Below, piece after piece: positions 55,847-64,000 of a DNA stretch of 64,000 bases. Numbering within the stretch: the first letter of the stretch is position 1; each line of letters begins with the position of its first letter. The stretch covers positions 434,001 through 498,000 of the forward strand of contig CABJAC010000001.1 of assembly GCA_902363455.1 (NCBI GenBank). Reading direction: 5' to 3'. The notes under the pieces were generated by a model. The model was not told the DNA's origin, did no database searches, and saw only the letters and a list, made by a program, of their open reading frames with translations. This DNA is from Caryophanales bacterium (GTDB lineage Bacteria; Bacillota; Bacilli; Exiguobacteriales; Exiguobacteriaceae). Position numbers and translations under genes: made by a program.

Positions 55847-55936
55847 CTGAGTCCCTCCTAAAGTTGGATACTCCTATTATATAGGAAGATGGGTTCCCTG
55901 TGGCAAGTGCGGGACATCTCACATTTTTTTCAGGGA

Positions 55937-55965
55937 TTGCATATTTTTACTTTGCAATCTATGAT
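55937..55965 (+). promoter_or_regulatory. Promoter of ndh
   Basis: TTGCAT (55937-55942), 17 bp, TATGAT (55960-55965), leaving an unusually long leader of about 115 nt before the ndh ATG. Confidence 0.65.
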
Positions 55966-56041
55966 AGAAAATGGTTCAATGAACGTATAGACGTGTGAAC
56001 ATTATTTGAACAAAGTTTTTGAGCATTTATCTGCAATTGAA

Positions 56042-56057
56042 TGTGAAGAAAATCACA
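56042..56057 (+). promoter_or_regulatory. CRP/FNR-type palindrome in the ndh leader
   Basis: TGTGA-N6-TCACA is a perfect CRP/FNR-like dyad, 32 bp before the ndh start codon and about 70 bp downstream of the predicted start of transcription. The position would fit repression. A second half-matching site, TGTGAA-N6-TTGAACA, is at 55994-56012. Confidence 0.45.
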
Positions 56058-56089
56058 ACAAAACTATTAATCGTAAGGGGTATCAGAAC

Positions 56090-57301
56090 ATGAACACACC
56101 AAACATTGTTATTCTTGGAGCCGGCTACGGTGGATTGATCACAGCAGTCAACCTTCAGAAAAAACTTGGCGTCGACCAAGCAAACATCACTTTAATCAAC
56201 AAACACGATTATCATTACCAAACAACGTGGTTACACGAACCAGCAGCAGGAACGATGTCTGCTGAACAAGCGCGTATCTACATCAATGATGTCATCAATC
56301 CTTCACGTGTCAAACTCGTCAAAGGGATCGTCGAGAAAGTCGATACGGCAAACAACACAGTGAAGCTCGTCGACGGTGGAACAGTCCCTTACGATTATGT
56401 CGTCGTGGCGCTTGGTGGCGTTCCTGAAACATTCGGCATTAAAGGGTTGAAAGAGAACGCTCTAACGATCAGTTCATTGAACAGTGTCCGAAAAATCAAG
56501 GAACACATCGACTATTCATTCGCAGAGTACAAAACGACGGGTTCAACAAACCGTTCACTCTTGACGATTGTCGTCGGTGGTGCTGGATTTACGGGTATTG
56601 AGTTCATGGGTGAACTCGTCAACCGGATTCCGGAACTTTGCAAACAATATGATATCCCACGCGAACTCGTTCGTGTCGTCAATATCGAAGCGGCTCCAAC
56701 GGTCCTTCCTGGATTTGATGCGGATCTCGTCAACTACGCACACAAATGGCTTGAGCGCCAAGGCATCGAGTTCAAACTCGGTAACGGCATCAAGGAATGT
56801 GCACCGGGCAGCGTGACATTCGGACCGCTCCAAGGTGAAACAACAGAAACAATCGAAGCGAACACAATCATCTGGACAGGTGGCGTCAGTGGTAACCCGG
56901 TTGTTGCAGCATCTGGCTTTGAAGCGATGCGTAACCGTGTCGTCGTCGCAGAAGACCTCCGTGTTCCTGGACATGAAAATGTCTTCATGATCGGTGACTG
57001 TTCAGCTGTTATGGATCCGGCTTCAAACCGTCCGTACCCGCCGACGGCTCAGATCGCGACACAACAAGCACACAAAGTGGCTGAGAACATTTCGGCACTG
57101 ATCGGTGGACGTCAAACATCGACATTCACATATGAGAACAAAGGAACGGTCGCTTCACTTGGTCATAAAGATGGTATCGGCATGGTCTTCGGTAAGAAGA
57201 TTTACGGTCGCAATGCATCATTCATGAAAAAAGTCATCGACAACAAGCATTTCCTTGAGCTCAAAAAGATTGGTCTTGCCATCAAAAAAGGTAAATTCTA
57301 A
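56090..57301 (+). CDS. ndh: Type II NADH dehydrogenase
   Basis: A 403-residue single-subunit NADH:menaquinone oxidoreductase of the cytoplasmic membrane face. FAD site NIVILGAGYGGLITAVNLQK, NADH site TIVVGGAGFTGIEFMGELVN and VFMIGDCSAVMD, quinone-site region PPTAQIATQQAHKVAENI. The C-terminal amphipathic helices (MKKVIDNKHFLELKKIGLA) anchor it. ATG 56090 follows AAGGGG by 9 bp; the longer frame has no binding site. yuiB follows as in Bacillus. Confidence 0.95.
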   Translation: MNTPNIVILGAGYGGLITAVNLQKKLGVDQANITLINKHDYHYQTTWLHEPAAGTMSAEQARIYINDVINPSRVKLVKGIVEKVDTANNTVKLVDGGTVPYDYVVVALGGVPETFGIKGLKENALTISSLNSVRKIKEHIDYSFAEYKTTGSTNRSLLTIVVGGAGFTGIEFMGELVNRIPELCKQYDIPRELVRVVNIEAAPTVLPGFDADLVNYAHKWLERQGIEFKLGNGIKECAPGSVTFGPLQGETTETIEANTIIWTGGVSGNPVVAASGFEAMRNRVVVAEDLRVPGHENVFMIGDCSAVMDPASNRPYPPTAQIATQQAHKVAENISALIGGRQTSTFTYENKGTVASLGHKDGIGMVFGKKIYGRNASFMKKVIDNKHFLELKKIGLAIKKGKF

Positions 57302-57313
57302 GTTCACGTTTTA

Positions 57314-57345
57314 GGCAAATGTACACTCGTGCATTTGCCTTTTTT
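57314..57345 (+). terminator. Terminator of ndh
   Basis: GGCAAATG pairs with CATTTGCC, followed by six T. Confidence 0.88.
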
Positions 57346-57382
57346 GTCGGTTATACTAAAAGAGATTCAAAGGGGGAACAGT

Positions 57383-57700
57383 ATGCATATCATTCAAGCC
57401 GTGATCGGGAGTGTTCTTTATCTCGTCATGTTCTTTAGTATCGGTTTTATCTTAAACATGTTGTTACGCAGTACGTGGATCATGCTTGTGTTGTATCCAT
57501 TGATCATCATCATGATGATTGATAATCAATCGACGCTCGATTATTTCACGAATGCACGCGAAGCGATTCCGAATCTGGGTGAACGGATTATGGGTCTGCA
57601 GACGGCAGATATCACGATGTTTGTAGCCGGTCTTGCCGGAATTATCATCGCCGGGATGTCCATTCGCTTCCTGCGTAAAAGTGGTTACCAAATGTTTTAA
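57383..57700 (+). CDS. yuiB: YuiB-like membrane protein
   Basis: A 105-residue protein with three predicted membrane helices (about 5-25, 29-47, 72-92) and the conserved stretch LRSTWIMLVLYPLIIIMMID. Unknown function; in Bacillus it lies beside ndh (yumB), as here, so a link with respiration is possible but unproven. ATG 57383 follows AAGGGGGAA. Confidence 0.85.
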   Translation: MHIIQAVIGSVLYLVMFFSIGFILNMLLRSTWIMLVLYPLIIIMMIDNQSTLDYFTNAREAIPNLGERIMGLQTADITMFVAGLAGIIIAGMSIRFLRKSGYQMF

Positions 57701-57727
57701 AGTCTACTTGAGTAAGTAGACTTTTTT
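57699..57727 (+). terminator. Terminator of yuiB
   Basis: AAAGTCTACTT pairs with AAGTAGACTTT around GAGT, followed by a T run; the stem starts at the stop codon. Confidence 0.88.
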
Positions 57728-57802
57728 AGTGCGTTAAAACACGTTATAATAAAAACAGTGTCTTTTAAAAAAATGTGTAAGAGCAGATAGGGTTGAGAGC
57801 GA

Positions 57803-58660
57803 ATGGATAAACAAATGTACCACGTTATCAAGGTCTTGAATAATAATGTCGTCATTTGTTCGACTGGTGCGAATCAGGAAGTCATTATCCTCGCGAAAGG
57901 GATTGGCTTCGGTCGGAAGCCAGGCGATCAACTAACGGATCTTGATAAATTAGAAAAAGTGTATACGTTAAAAGATAAAGACGAGCAGGCACAGTACAAA
58001 GCACTTGTCGGCCATCTCGATGAAAACTTCATCGCCTTGATGAACGAAATCGTATCCATGATTGAGACGCGGTTTGGAAAACGGGTCGATGAACATATTC
58101 ACATCGGTTTGACGGATCACTTGACGTTTACTTTCAAACGGCTGGAACAAGGGATGGAAGTGACGAATCCGTTTCTCGCGGAAACGGAAGCGTTGTATCC
58201 GGAAGAATATGCGCTCGCTGAAGAAATCGTCGAATTCATCAGTGCGGAGATGAATTTTTATTTACCGCCGGCCGAAACCGGGTTCATCGCACTTCATATC
58301 CATTCAGCGACGAACTTCAAGGATGTTCTCGAAGTGAACCGACATCATCAATTGGTCGGATTGATTGCCAGTCACATCGAACAACGGTTGCAAATCAAAA
58401 TCGACCGGAAATCACTGGATTACAAGCGTTTGATCCGACACTTGCGTTCGGCGATTGAAAGGGTTTCCAATGGGGAGTATCTAGAGGCGCCAGAAAAAGT
58501 AGAAAAGCTATTGCGTGAAGAATATCCGCTGTGCTATGATACTGCTTGGGAGCTGATGTCCATCATGGAACGCCAGCTGAAGAAAGCGGTACCGCGCGGT
58601 GAAGCGACGTATCTTACGATGCATCTGCAACGCTTAGTGCAGTACGATTTAGGTAAATGA
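57803..58660 (+). CDS. glcT: PtsG operon transcription antiterminator GlcT
   Basis: A 285-residue BglG/SacY-family antiterminator. The first 60 residues (YHVIKVLNNNVVICSTGANQ) form the RNA-binding CAT domain, followed by PRD1 (about 65-170) and PRD2 (about 170-285) with regulatory histidines in DEHIHIGLTDHL, FIALHIHSATN, LIRHLRSA and YLTMHLQRL. Phosphorylation by the glucose PTS (inactivating) and HPr controls it. Its RNA target begins 13 bp after its stop codon, before ptsG. Confidence 0.95.
   Translation: MDKQMYHVIKVLNNNVVICSTGANQEVIILAKGIGFGRKPGDQLTDLDKLEKVYTLKDKDEQAQYKALVGHLDENFIALMNEIVSMIETRFGKRVDEHIHIGLTDHLTFTFKRLEQGMEVTNPFLAETEALYPEEYALAEEIVEFISAEMNFYLPPAETGFIALHIHSATNFKDVLEVNRHHQLVGLIASHIEQRLQIKIDRKSLDYKRLIRHLRSAIERVSNGEYLEAPEKVEKLLREEYPLCYDTAWELMSIMERQLKKAVPRGEATYLTMHLQRLVQYDLGK
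58511..58540 (+). promoter_or_regulatory. Possible ptsG promoter inside glcT
   Basis: TTGCGT (58511-58516), 18 bp, TATGAT (58535-58540). Since the antiterminator target starts only 13 bp after glcT, the ptsG message must begin inside or upstream of glcT. Confidence 0.4.
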
Positions 58661-58672
58661 CCGCACGGACTA

Positions 58673-58790
58673 CGTGTTACTGATACGATCAGGCATGAGT
58701 GGGATGTCGGGCAAAATGGTTTATTTCCGTTAGATTTTTTTCGCGGGATAAGTGTATTTTGTCTACAATCCGCTTGTGCCTGATTTTTTT
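58673..58790 (+). promoter_or_regulatory. RAT antiterminator site and overlapping terminator of ptsG
   Basis: GTGTTACTGATACGATCAGG and the following CATGAGTGGG (58674-58703) are close to the ribonucleic antiterminator of B. subtilis ptsG. Its second half (58688-58705) is also the 5' strand of a terminator whose 3' strand AATCCGCTTGTGCCTGAT (58767-58784) runs into a T7 tract. GlcT binding to RAT would block the terminator when glucose is present. The terminator loop is long, about 60 nt. Confidence 0.9.
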
Positions 58791-58882
58791 CTGTAAAAAT
58801 CGGTCGGATGTCTGACTTTTTTCAACCCGTCATTGGTATTATTCATTATTTTTAGTTTTTACATCAAAAGGAGGAAACACAC

Positions 58883-60406
58883 ATGTTCAAACAGATTTTT
58901 GCTGTTCTTCAACGTGTTGGTAAAGCGTTGATGCTTCCTGTTGCGATTTTGCCTGCTGCCGGGATCTTACTCGGATTCGGTAACGCGATGCAAAATCCGA
59001 ACTTGACGTCAAAACTCGAGTTCTTAAAAAATGATGCAATCATCAAGGTTGCAAAATTGATGGAAGCAGCCGGAGATATCATCTTCGGTAACTTAGCACT
59101 CTTATTCGCGGTCGGTGTCGCGATCGGATTAGCAGGAGACGGCGCAGCCGGGCTTGCTGCCATCGTCGGATTCCTGATCATGAACAAAACAATGAGCGTT
59201 TGGCTCGGCGTTACACCAGAAATGGTGGCAAATGGTCAAGGATATGCCAACGTACTTGGTATTCCAACGCTTCAAACAGGGGTTTTCGGTGGTATCATCA
59301 TCGGTTTAATCGCCGCCTGGGCCTACGGGAAGTATCATAATCTCGAATTGCCGCAGTTCCTCGGATTCTTCGCAGGAAAACGTTTTGTTCCAATCGTTAC
59401 AGCAGTTGTTTCATTGTTCGCAGGTCTTGTACTTGTTTTTGTTTGGCCGTTCGCTCAAGACGGGTTGAACACATTCTCCCACTTCATGATGGAGAAAAAC
59501 CCGACACTTGCAGCTTTCGTCTTTGGTCTCATTGAACGTTCATTGATTCCATTTGGTCTTCACCATATCTTCTATGCACCATTCTGGTTCGAATTCGGTT
59601 CATACACGAATGCAGCAGGAGACGTCGTTCGTGGTGACCAAGCAATCTTCTTCGCTCAGTTAAAAGATAACGTTGAATTAACAGCTGGTACGTTCATGAC
59701 TGGTAAATTCCCGTTCATGATGTTCGGTCTTCCAGCAGCAGCACTTGCCATGTACCACGAAGCACGCCCAGAGCGTCGCGCAATCGTTGGTGGTCTTCTT
59801 GGATCAGCAGCACTTACAGCTTTCTTAACAGGTATCACAGAGCCAATCGAATTCGCATTCTTATTCGTTGCTCCAATCTTGTTCGCAGTTCACGCGGTCT
59901 TCGCAGGTCTTTCGTTCATGACAATGCAACTCTTGAACGTTAAAATCGGGATGACATTCTCAGGTGGATTGATTGACTTCCTTCTCTTCGGTGTCCTTCC
60001 AGGACGTACGCAGTGGTGGCTCGTCATCGTCGTCGGTCTTGTTCTCGCAGTTGTTTACTACGTTGGATTCCGTTTCGCAATCCGCAAGTTCAACTTGAAA
60101 ACACCAGGTCGTGAAGACGAAGTACAAGAAACGTCAATGGCTCAAGGATCTGAGCTCGCAGCAGGTATTCTCGATGCACTCGGTTCTGAATCAAACATCA
60201 AACACCTTGACGCATGTATCACACGTCTTCGTGTTGAAGTTCTTGATAAATCTAAAGTTGATAAAAACGAATTGAAAAAATTAGGTGCGGCAGGTGTTCT
60301 TGAGGTTGGTAACAACGTTCAAGCGATCTACGGACCAAAATCAGATAACATTAAATCTGAAATTCAAGCGGTCATCAACTCACGTAAACAAGAAAAATCA
60401 GTATAA
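58883..60406 (+). CDS. ptsG: PTS glucose transporter subunit IICB (no IIA domain)
   Basis: A 507-residue phosphotransferase permease. The IIC domain (about 1-395, ten or so helices) starts [20 protein letters not shown] and has [14 protein letters not shown] and [14 protein letters not shown]; the IIB domain (about 425-500) has the phosphocysteine in [13 protein letters not shown]. It ends after IIB, so it must borrow phosphate from an IIA supplied elsewhere, perhaps from the paralog at 60538. Preceded by the GlcT-controlled leader; AAAGGAGG before the ATG. Confidence 0.95.
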   Translation: MFKQIFAVLQRVGKALMLPVAILPAAGILLGFGNAMQNPNLTSKLEFLKNDAIIKVAKLMEAAGDIIFGNLALLFAVGVAIGLAGDGAAGLAAIVGFLIMNKTMSVWLGVTPEMVANGQGYANVLGIPTLQTGVFGGIIIGLIAAWAYGKYHNLELPQFLGFFAGKRFVPIVTAVVSLFAGLVLVFVWPFAQDGLNTFSHFMMEKNPTLAAFVFGLIERSLIPFGLHHIFYAPFWFEFGSYTNAAGDVVRGDQAIFFAQLKDNVELTAGTFMTGKFPFMMFGLPAAALAMYHEARPERRAIVGGLLGSAALTAFLTGITEPIEFAFLFVAPILFAVHAVFAGLSFMTMQLLNVKIGMTFSGGLIDFLLFGVLPGRTQWWLVIVVGLVLAVVYYVGFRFAIRKFNLKTPGREDEVQETSMAQGSELAAGILDALGSESNIKHLDACITRLRVEVLDKSKVDKNELKKLGAAGVLEVGNNVQAIYGPKSDNIKSEIQAVINSRKQEKSV

Positions 60407-60412
60407 TTCGCT

Positions 60413-60449
60413 AAAGGACCTTTCCGATTCGGAAAGGTTCTTTTTTTTT
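60413..60449 (+). terminator. Terminator between the two ptsG paralogs
   Basis: AAGGACCTTTCC pairs with GGAAAGGTTCTT around GATTC, followed by nine T. Confidence 0.88.
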
Positions 60450-60537
60450 GGAAATAAATATGAAACAAATAGTTTTGCCCGAGAAACATTAAGGGTATGA
60501 ATTAAGTAGTCTGGTCAAAAAAGGAGGGAAATCACTG

Positions 60538-62631
60538 ATGTGGAAAAATGTGTTCGGTGTGTTGCAACGGATCGGTAAAGCGTTGATGTTACCGGTTGCG
60601 ATCCTACCGGCAGCGGGGCTTCTCCTGGCGTTTGGTACGGCGTTTCAAAACCCGAATCTGACGCAGTATCTTCCATTTCTCGAAAATGACGCACTGGTCG
60701 TCATTTGGCGGGTTATGCAGGATGCGGGGGATATCATCTTTGCCAATCTAGGATTATTGTTTGCCGTCGGGGTCGCGATTGGTCTTGCGAATGGTGAAGG
60801 GGTCGCAGGGTTAGCCGCGATTGTTGGATTCTTGATCATGAACAAGGTCATCAGTTCGTTTTTACAGATTACACCGGAAAAGATTACAGAAGCACAAAAG
60901 TCGAGTGATTTATCGTATGCCACCGTGTTAGGGATACCGACCCTGCAAATGGGGGTATTCGGAGGGATCATCGCCGGATTGATAGCGGCGTACAGCTATA
61001 ATAAATTCTTTAAAATTAAATTGCCGGATTTCCTTGGATTCTTTGCCGGTAAACGGTTTGTCCCGATTGCCACAGCGCTATTCAGTTTAGTCGCTGGTTT
61101 TGCGTTGTCTTACATCTGGCCACCGATCGGAACGGGAATCAATACGTTCTCGAAAACGATCATTGAATCAAATGAAACGTTATCTGCCTTCATCTTTGGA
61201 TTAGTTGAACGTTCTCTCATTCCGTTTGGTTTGCACCATATTTGGTATTCGAGTTTTTGGTTCCAGTTTGGCGAATATACGGATAAAGCCGGTACGATCG
61301 TCAATGGGGATCAGCGGATTTTCTTCGCCCAGTTGAAAGACGGGGTTCCGTTCACAGCCGGGACGTACATGACCGGGAAATATCCGTTCATGATGTTTGG
61401 ACTTCCGGCCGCCTGTCTTGCGATGTACCATACCGTCGCCAAAGATCGCCGGAAAGCAGTTGAAGGATTATATTTCTCTGCTGCCCTGACATCGTTTTTG
61501 ACAGGGATCACTGAACCTGTTGAGTTCTCATTCGTATTCGTTGCACCATTGTTGTTTGCAGTCCATGCTGTTTTTGCCGGATTATCATTCATGATTATGG
61601 ACATCTTGAACGTCAAGATCGGGATGACCTTCTCCGGGGGATTAATTGATTACACGTTATTTGGTATTTTACCGAACAGGACCTCCTGGTGGCTCGTCAT
61701 CCCGGTTGGTCTCGTCTTCGCCGTTATTTATTACTTCGGTTTCCGCTTCGTCATTAATAAGTTCGATTTAAAGATTCCTGGACGCGAAGCGATTCAAGAA
61801 GGGGCTGCCACATCTACGACGACTGCTGGCGAATTGCCGTATGAAATTCTTCAAGCCTTTGGCGGTGCCTCGAACATCAAACACTTGGATGCCTGTATCA
61901 CGCGGCTCCGGATTACCGTCAATGATAAATCAGGCGTCAACAAAGAGCGGTTGAAACAGTTGGGTGCCGCGGGTGTCCTTGAAGTCGGGGACAACGTACA
62001 AGCAATCTTTGGTCCGAAGTCAGATGGCATCAAGACCGAGATGGCAGAAATCATGAACGATCCGAACTACAAACCACCGGTCAAACCGGAAGCGGATCCG
62101 ATTCCACAAGTGCCGACGGGAGCGGAAGCACGGACTGATGACCGGTCGGGCTTAGCCGGAACAGATGGTGCTTACGTACCGAGTGACGGTTATGTTTCTC
62201 CACTGAGCGGTGTAATTCGTTCGCTCGATGACGTACCGGATCAAGTTTTCTCCGGACGGATGATGGGTGATGGTTATGCGATTGAGCCGACAGAAGGGTA
62301 TGTCGTTTCTCCTGTTTCCGGTGAAATTACTACCTTCTTCCCGACGAAACATGCGATTGGTATTCTTGCTGATAATGGAGATGAAATCTTGATTCATATT
62401 GGTATTGATACCGTCTCGCTTGAAGGAAAAGGATTTGAAGCTCTGGCAAAAGCGGGCGATCGGGTCGAACCAGGTTCGCCGTTGTTAAGCGTCGATCTTG
62501 AACAAATCCGACCACTCGTTCCGTCACTCTTGACACCAATCATCGTTACAAACAGCGGCGACCGGAAAGTCTCGGTCGATGTTGGAAAAACAGTCGAAGC
62601 CGGCGAAAAAATGTCATATGATATCAAGTGA
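60538..62631 (+). CDS. ptsG: PTS glucose transporter subunit IICBA
   Basis: A 697-residue full-length glucose permease, a clear paralog of the preceding protein through IIC and IIB (phosphocysteine in [13 protein letters not shown], about residue 453). A linker rich in Pro and Asp (about 505-550) leads to a IIA(Glc)-type domain with the phosphorylated His in [17 protein letters not shown] (about 619) and a second conserved His in [15 protein letters not shown] precedes the ATG. No RAT-like site or convincing promoter was found in the 90 bp after the upstream terminator, so its expression may depend on read-through or a weak promoter. Confidence 0.95.
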   Translation: MWKNVFGVLQRIGKALMLPVAILPAAGLLLAFGTAFQNPNLTQYLPFLENDALVVIWRVMQDAGDIIFANLGLLFAVGVAIGLANGEGVAGLAAIVGFLIMNKVISSFLQITPEKITEAQKSSDLSYATVLGIPTLQMGVFGGIIAGLIAAYSYNKFFKIKLPDFLGFFAGKRFVPIATALFSLVAGFALSYIWPPIGTGINTFSKTIIESNETLSAFIFGLVERSLIPFGLHHIWYSSFWFQFGEYTDKAGTIVNGDQRIFFAQLKDGVPFTAGTYMTGKYPFMMFGLPAACLAMYHTVAKDRRKAVEGLYFSAALTSFLTGITEPVEFSFVFVAPLLFAVHAVFAGLSFMIMDILNVKIGMTFSGGLIDYTLFGILPNRTSWWLVIPVGLVFAVIYYFGFRFVINKFDLKIPGREAIQEGAATSTTTAGELPYEILQAFGGASNIKHLDACITRLRITVNDKSGVNKERLKQLGAAGVLEVGDNVQAIFGPKSDGIKTEMAEIMNDPNYKPPVKPEADPIPQVPTGAEARTDDRSGLAGTDGAYVPSDGYVSPLSGVIRSLDDVPDQVFSGRMMGDGYAIEPTEGYVVSPVSGEITTFFPTKHAIGILADNGDEILIHIGIDTVSLEGKGFEALAKAGDRVEPGSPLLSVDLEQIRPLVPSLLTPIIVTNSGDRKVSVDVGKTVEAGEKMSYDIK

Positions 62632-62638
62632 TTGCGGT

Positions 62639-62677
62639 AAGACACGATCTCTGCTTTGGGAGAGATCGTGTCTTTTT
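62639..62677 (+). terminator. Terminator after the IICBA gene
   Basis: AGACACGATCTCT pairs perfectly with AGAGATCGTGTCT, followed by five T. Confidence 0.9.
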
Positions 62678-62777
62678 AATGTGTTATACATTCAGTAATG
62701 AGAATCTGCACATATGATGATACAATGAATAAGCTATTATGAAGATTAGCTATTTTTTTCAAGAGAGAGGTGAGTCG

Positions 62778-64000
62778 ATGGCTACGACTTCGACAAAAAC
62801 ACGTTATGTCGTGTTAGGTTTATTGATCGGGATTTTAGTGGCGGCGATGGACAATACCATCGTTGCGACGGCGATGCCGACGATTGTCAGTGAATTAAAC
62901 GGGTTTGATCAATATGCGTGGGTGACTTCCGCTTATATGATTGCGACCGTCGCCGGTATGCCGATTTTCGGTAAGTTGAGCGATATGTATGGTCGAAAAC
63001 GATTTTTCCTGTTCGGGATGTTACTCTTTATCGCAGGCAGTGTACTATGCGGAATGGCAGACTCGATCATTGAATTATCCATTTATCGCGCCGTTCAAGG
63101 TCTTGGCGGCGGTGCTTTGATGCCGATCGCATTTACGATCATTTTTGATATTTTCCCACCGGAAAAGCGTGGGAAGGTGAGCGGATTATTTGGTGCCGTC
63201 TTCGGAATTTCAAGTATTTTCGGACCGTTGCTTGGTGCGGTCTTGACCGATGCCATCAACTGGCGCTGGGTGTTTTACATCAATATTCCACTTGGGATTT
63301 TGGCATTGACACTCGTCTCGCTGTTCTACAAGGAATCACCGATTCACCGGACGCAAAAAATCGATTATGCCGGAGCGGTGACGTTAGTCGCAGGTTTGGT
63401 CCTGTTCTTATTGGCACTTGAGATGGGCGGAAAAGAGTACGCCTGGAGTTCACCGCAAATCTTAGGATTATTCGGCGCGGCACTTGTTGCCTTCATCGTT
63501 TTTGGTTTCATCGAACGTCGGGCGGCAGATCCCGTCATTACGTTCAGTTTATTTAGACGGCAACTGTTTGCGGCGACACAAGGGGTGGCGTTCTTTTACG
63601 GCTTCGTCTTCATCTCTGCCAGCGTCTTCATCCCGATTTTTGTTCAAGGCGTGTTTGGTGGAAGTGCGACCAACTCCGGTTTGATCTTGATGCCGATGCT
63701 GATTGCATCAGTCGTCTCGGCACAACTCGGCGGACGTCTGCCGAATAAATACGGATTCCGAAACGTCATGCTCGTCTCGGCCGTCTTCTTCTTGTTAGGG
63801 GTCTATCTGTTAAGCACGATGTCCCTCGAAACATCAAGAACAGCTATCACAATCTACATGATCATTTTAGGTTTTGGTGTCGGGTTCAGTTTCTCGTTAC
63901 TCAACTTGGCGAGTATCAACGGAATTGAGATGCAACGTCGGGGAGCTGCCACTTCGATGGGGTCAACGTTCCGGACGATTGGGATGACGCTCGGGGTGAC
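62778..64000 (+). CDS. MFS drug exporter, DHA2 family (partial, runs off the window)
   Basis: At least 407 residues of a 14-helix EmrB/QacA-type multidrug exporter; the frame is open from ATG 62778 (after GAGAGGTG) to the end of the window. Helix 1 carries the DHA2 signature VAAMDNTIVATAMPTI, then motif A GKLSDMYGRKR, motif B RAVQGLGGGALMPIAF and motif C GAVFGISSIFGPLLGAVLTD. It uses the proton gradient to expel hydrophobic compounds; the substrate is unknown. No linked regulator is visible upstream. Confidence 0.92.
   Translation, partial: MATTSTKTRYVVLGLLIGILVAAMDNTIVATAMPTIVSELNGFDQYAWVTSAYMIATVAGMPIFGKLSDMYGRKRFFLFGMLLFIAGSVLCGMADSIIELSIYRAVQGLGGGALMPIAFTIIFDIFPPEKRGKVSGLFGAVFGISSIFGPLLGAVLTDAINWRWVFYINIPLGILALTLVSLFYKESPIHRTQKIDYAGAVTLVAGLVLFLLALEMGGKEYAWSSPQILGLFGAALVAFIVFGFIERRAADPVITFSLFRRQLFAATQGVAFFYGFVFISASVFIPIFVQGVFGGSATNSGLILMPMLIASVVSAQLGGRLPNKYGFRNVMLVSAVFFLLGVYLLSTMSLETSRTAITIYMIILGFGVGFSFSLLNLASINGIEMQRRGAATSMGSTFRTIGMTLGV

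Noticed and set aside
55994..56012. Rex operator upstream of ndh
   Set aside because: Only the left half TGTGAA fits; the right half TTGAACA deviates from TTCACA and has an extra base.

Overview
The window is an ordinary chromosomal stretch of a low-to-moderate GC Gram-positive bacterium of the Bacillota. The evidence is the gene order secG-carboxylesterase-rnr-smpB-ssrA, SAM-I and FMN riboswitches, GlcT/ptsG antitermination, a SUF system built on SufU, and long synteny with the Bacillus yus, yrr/yrh, yun/yut and yum/yui blocks. The compact HisZ, the tmRNA tag GKTNTQLAAA and the general composition point to Exiguobacterium; that genus assignment is inference. No rRNA, tRNA, CRISPR array, insertion sequence or prophage was seen.

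Layout. 0-4.8 kb: end of a sugar-binding protein gene, then secG, esterase, rnr, smpB and the tmRNA gene ssrA (trans-translation and RNA decay). 4.8-5.5 kb: a strongly AT-rich gene for an unknown membrane protein inserted after ssrA. 5.6-8.9 kb: an acetyltransferase, then hxlR divergent from hxlAB (formaldehyde fixation), and a lipoprotein. 9.0-16.7 kb: histidinol phosphatase hisK divergent from a complete hisZGDCBHAFIE operon. 16.8-19.2 kb: a hemolysin-III-like protein, a TVP38-like membrane protein and proline dehydrogenase. 19.3-20.5 kb: a DUF2785 gene bracketed by two inverted copies of a structured element whose stems are kept by compensatory changes. 20.5-28.4 kb: a methyltransferase, then fadNAE with two FadR-type boxes, and a DinB-like gene, yusI, gcvH and yusE.

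28.5-37 kb: an unrecognised, structured RNA of about 320 nt with its own promoter and terminator. It is followed by a CymR-type operator and the operon yrrT-luxS-mccA-mccB, in which luxS sits where Bacillus subtilis has mtnN. Next come a SAM-I riboswitch with metNIQ and an MFS exporter. These genes together recycle S-adenosylhomocysteine and move sulfur between homocysteine, cystathionine, cysteine and methionine. 36.4-41.6 kb: sufCDSUB for Fe-S cluster assembly. 41.7-57.7 kb: a conserved housekeeping block (DUF72, yunD, lipA, yutD, YflT, glpX, yutE, yutF, Nfu, yuzD, yutJ, yuzB, FMN-riboswitch-controlled ribU, an IscA-type protein, an epimerase, two acetyltransferases, yumC, ndh, yuiB). 57.8-64 kb: glcT, its RNA target, two tandem ptsG paralogs (EIICB, then EIICBA), and the start of a DHA2-family exporter that runs off the window.

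Non-coding stretches over 300 bp: 4316-4836 (tmRNA, its promoter and terminator), 28450-28995 (candidate ncRNA, then the yrrT promoter and operator), and 52004-52420 (FMN riboswitch leader; nothing recognised in 52302-52420). The most novel items are the paired structured elements around the DUF2785 gene and the 28.5-kb RNA.
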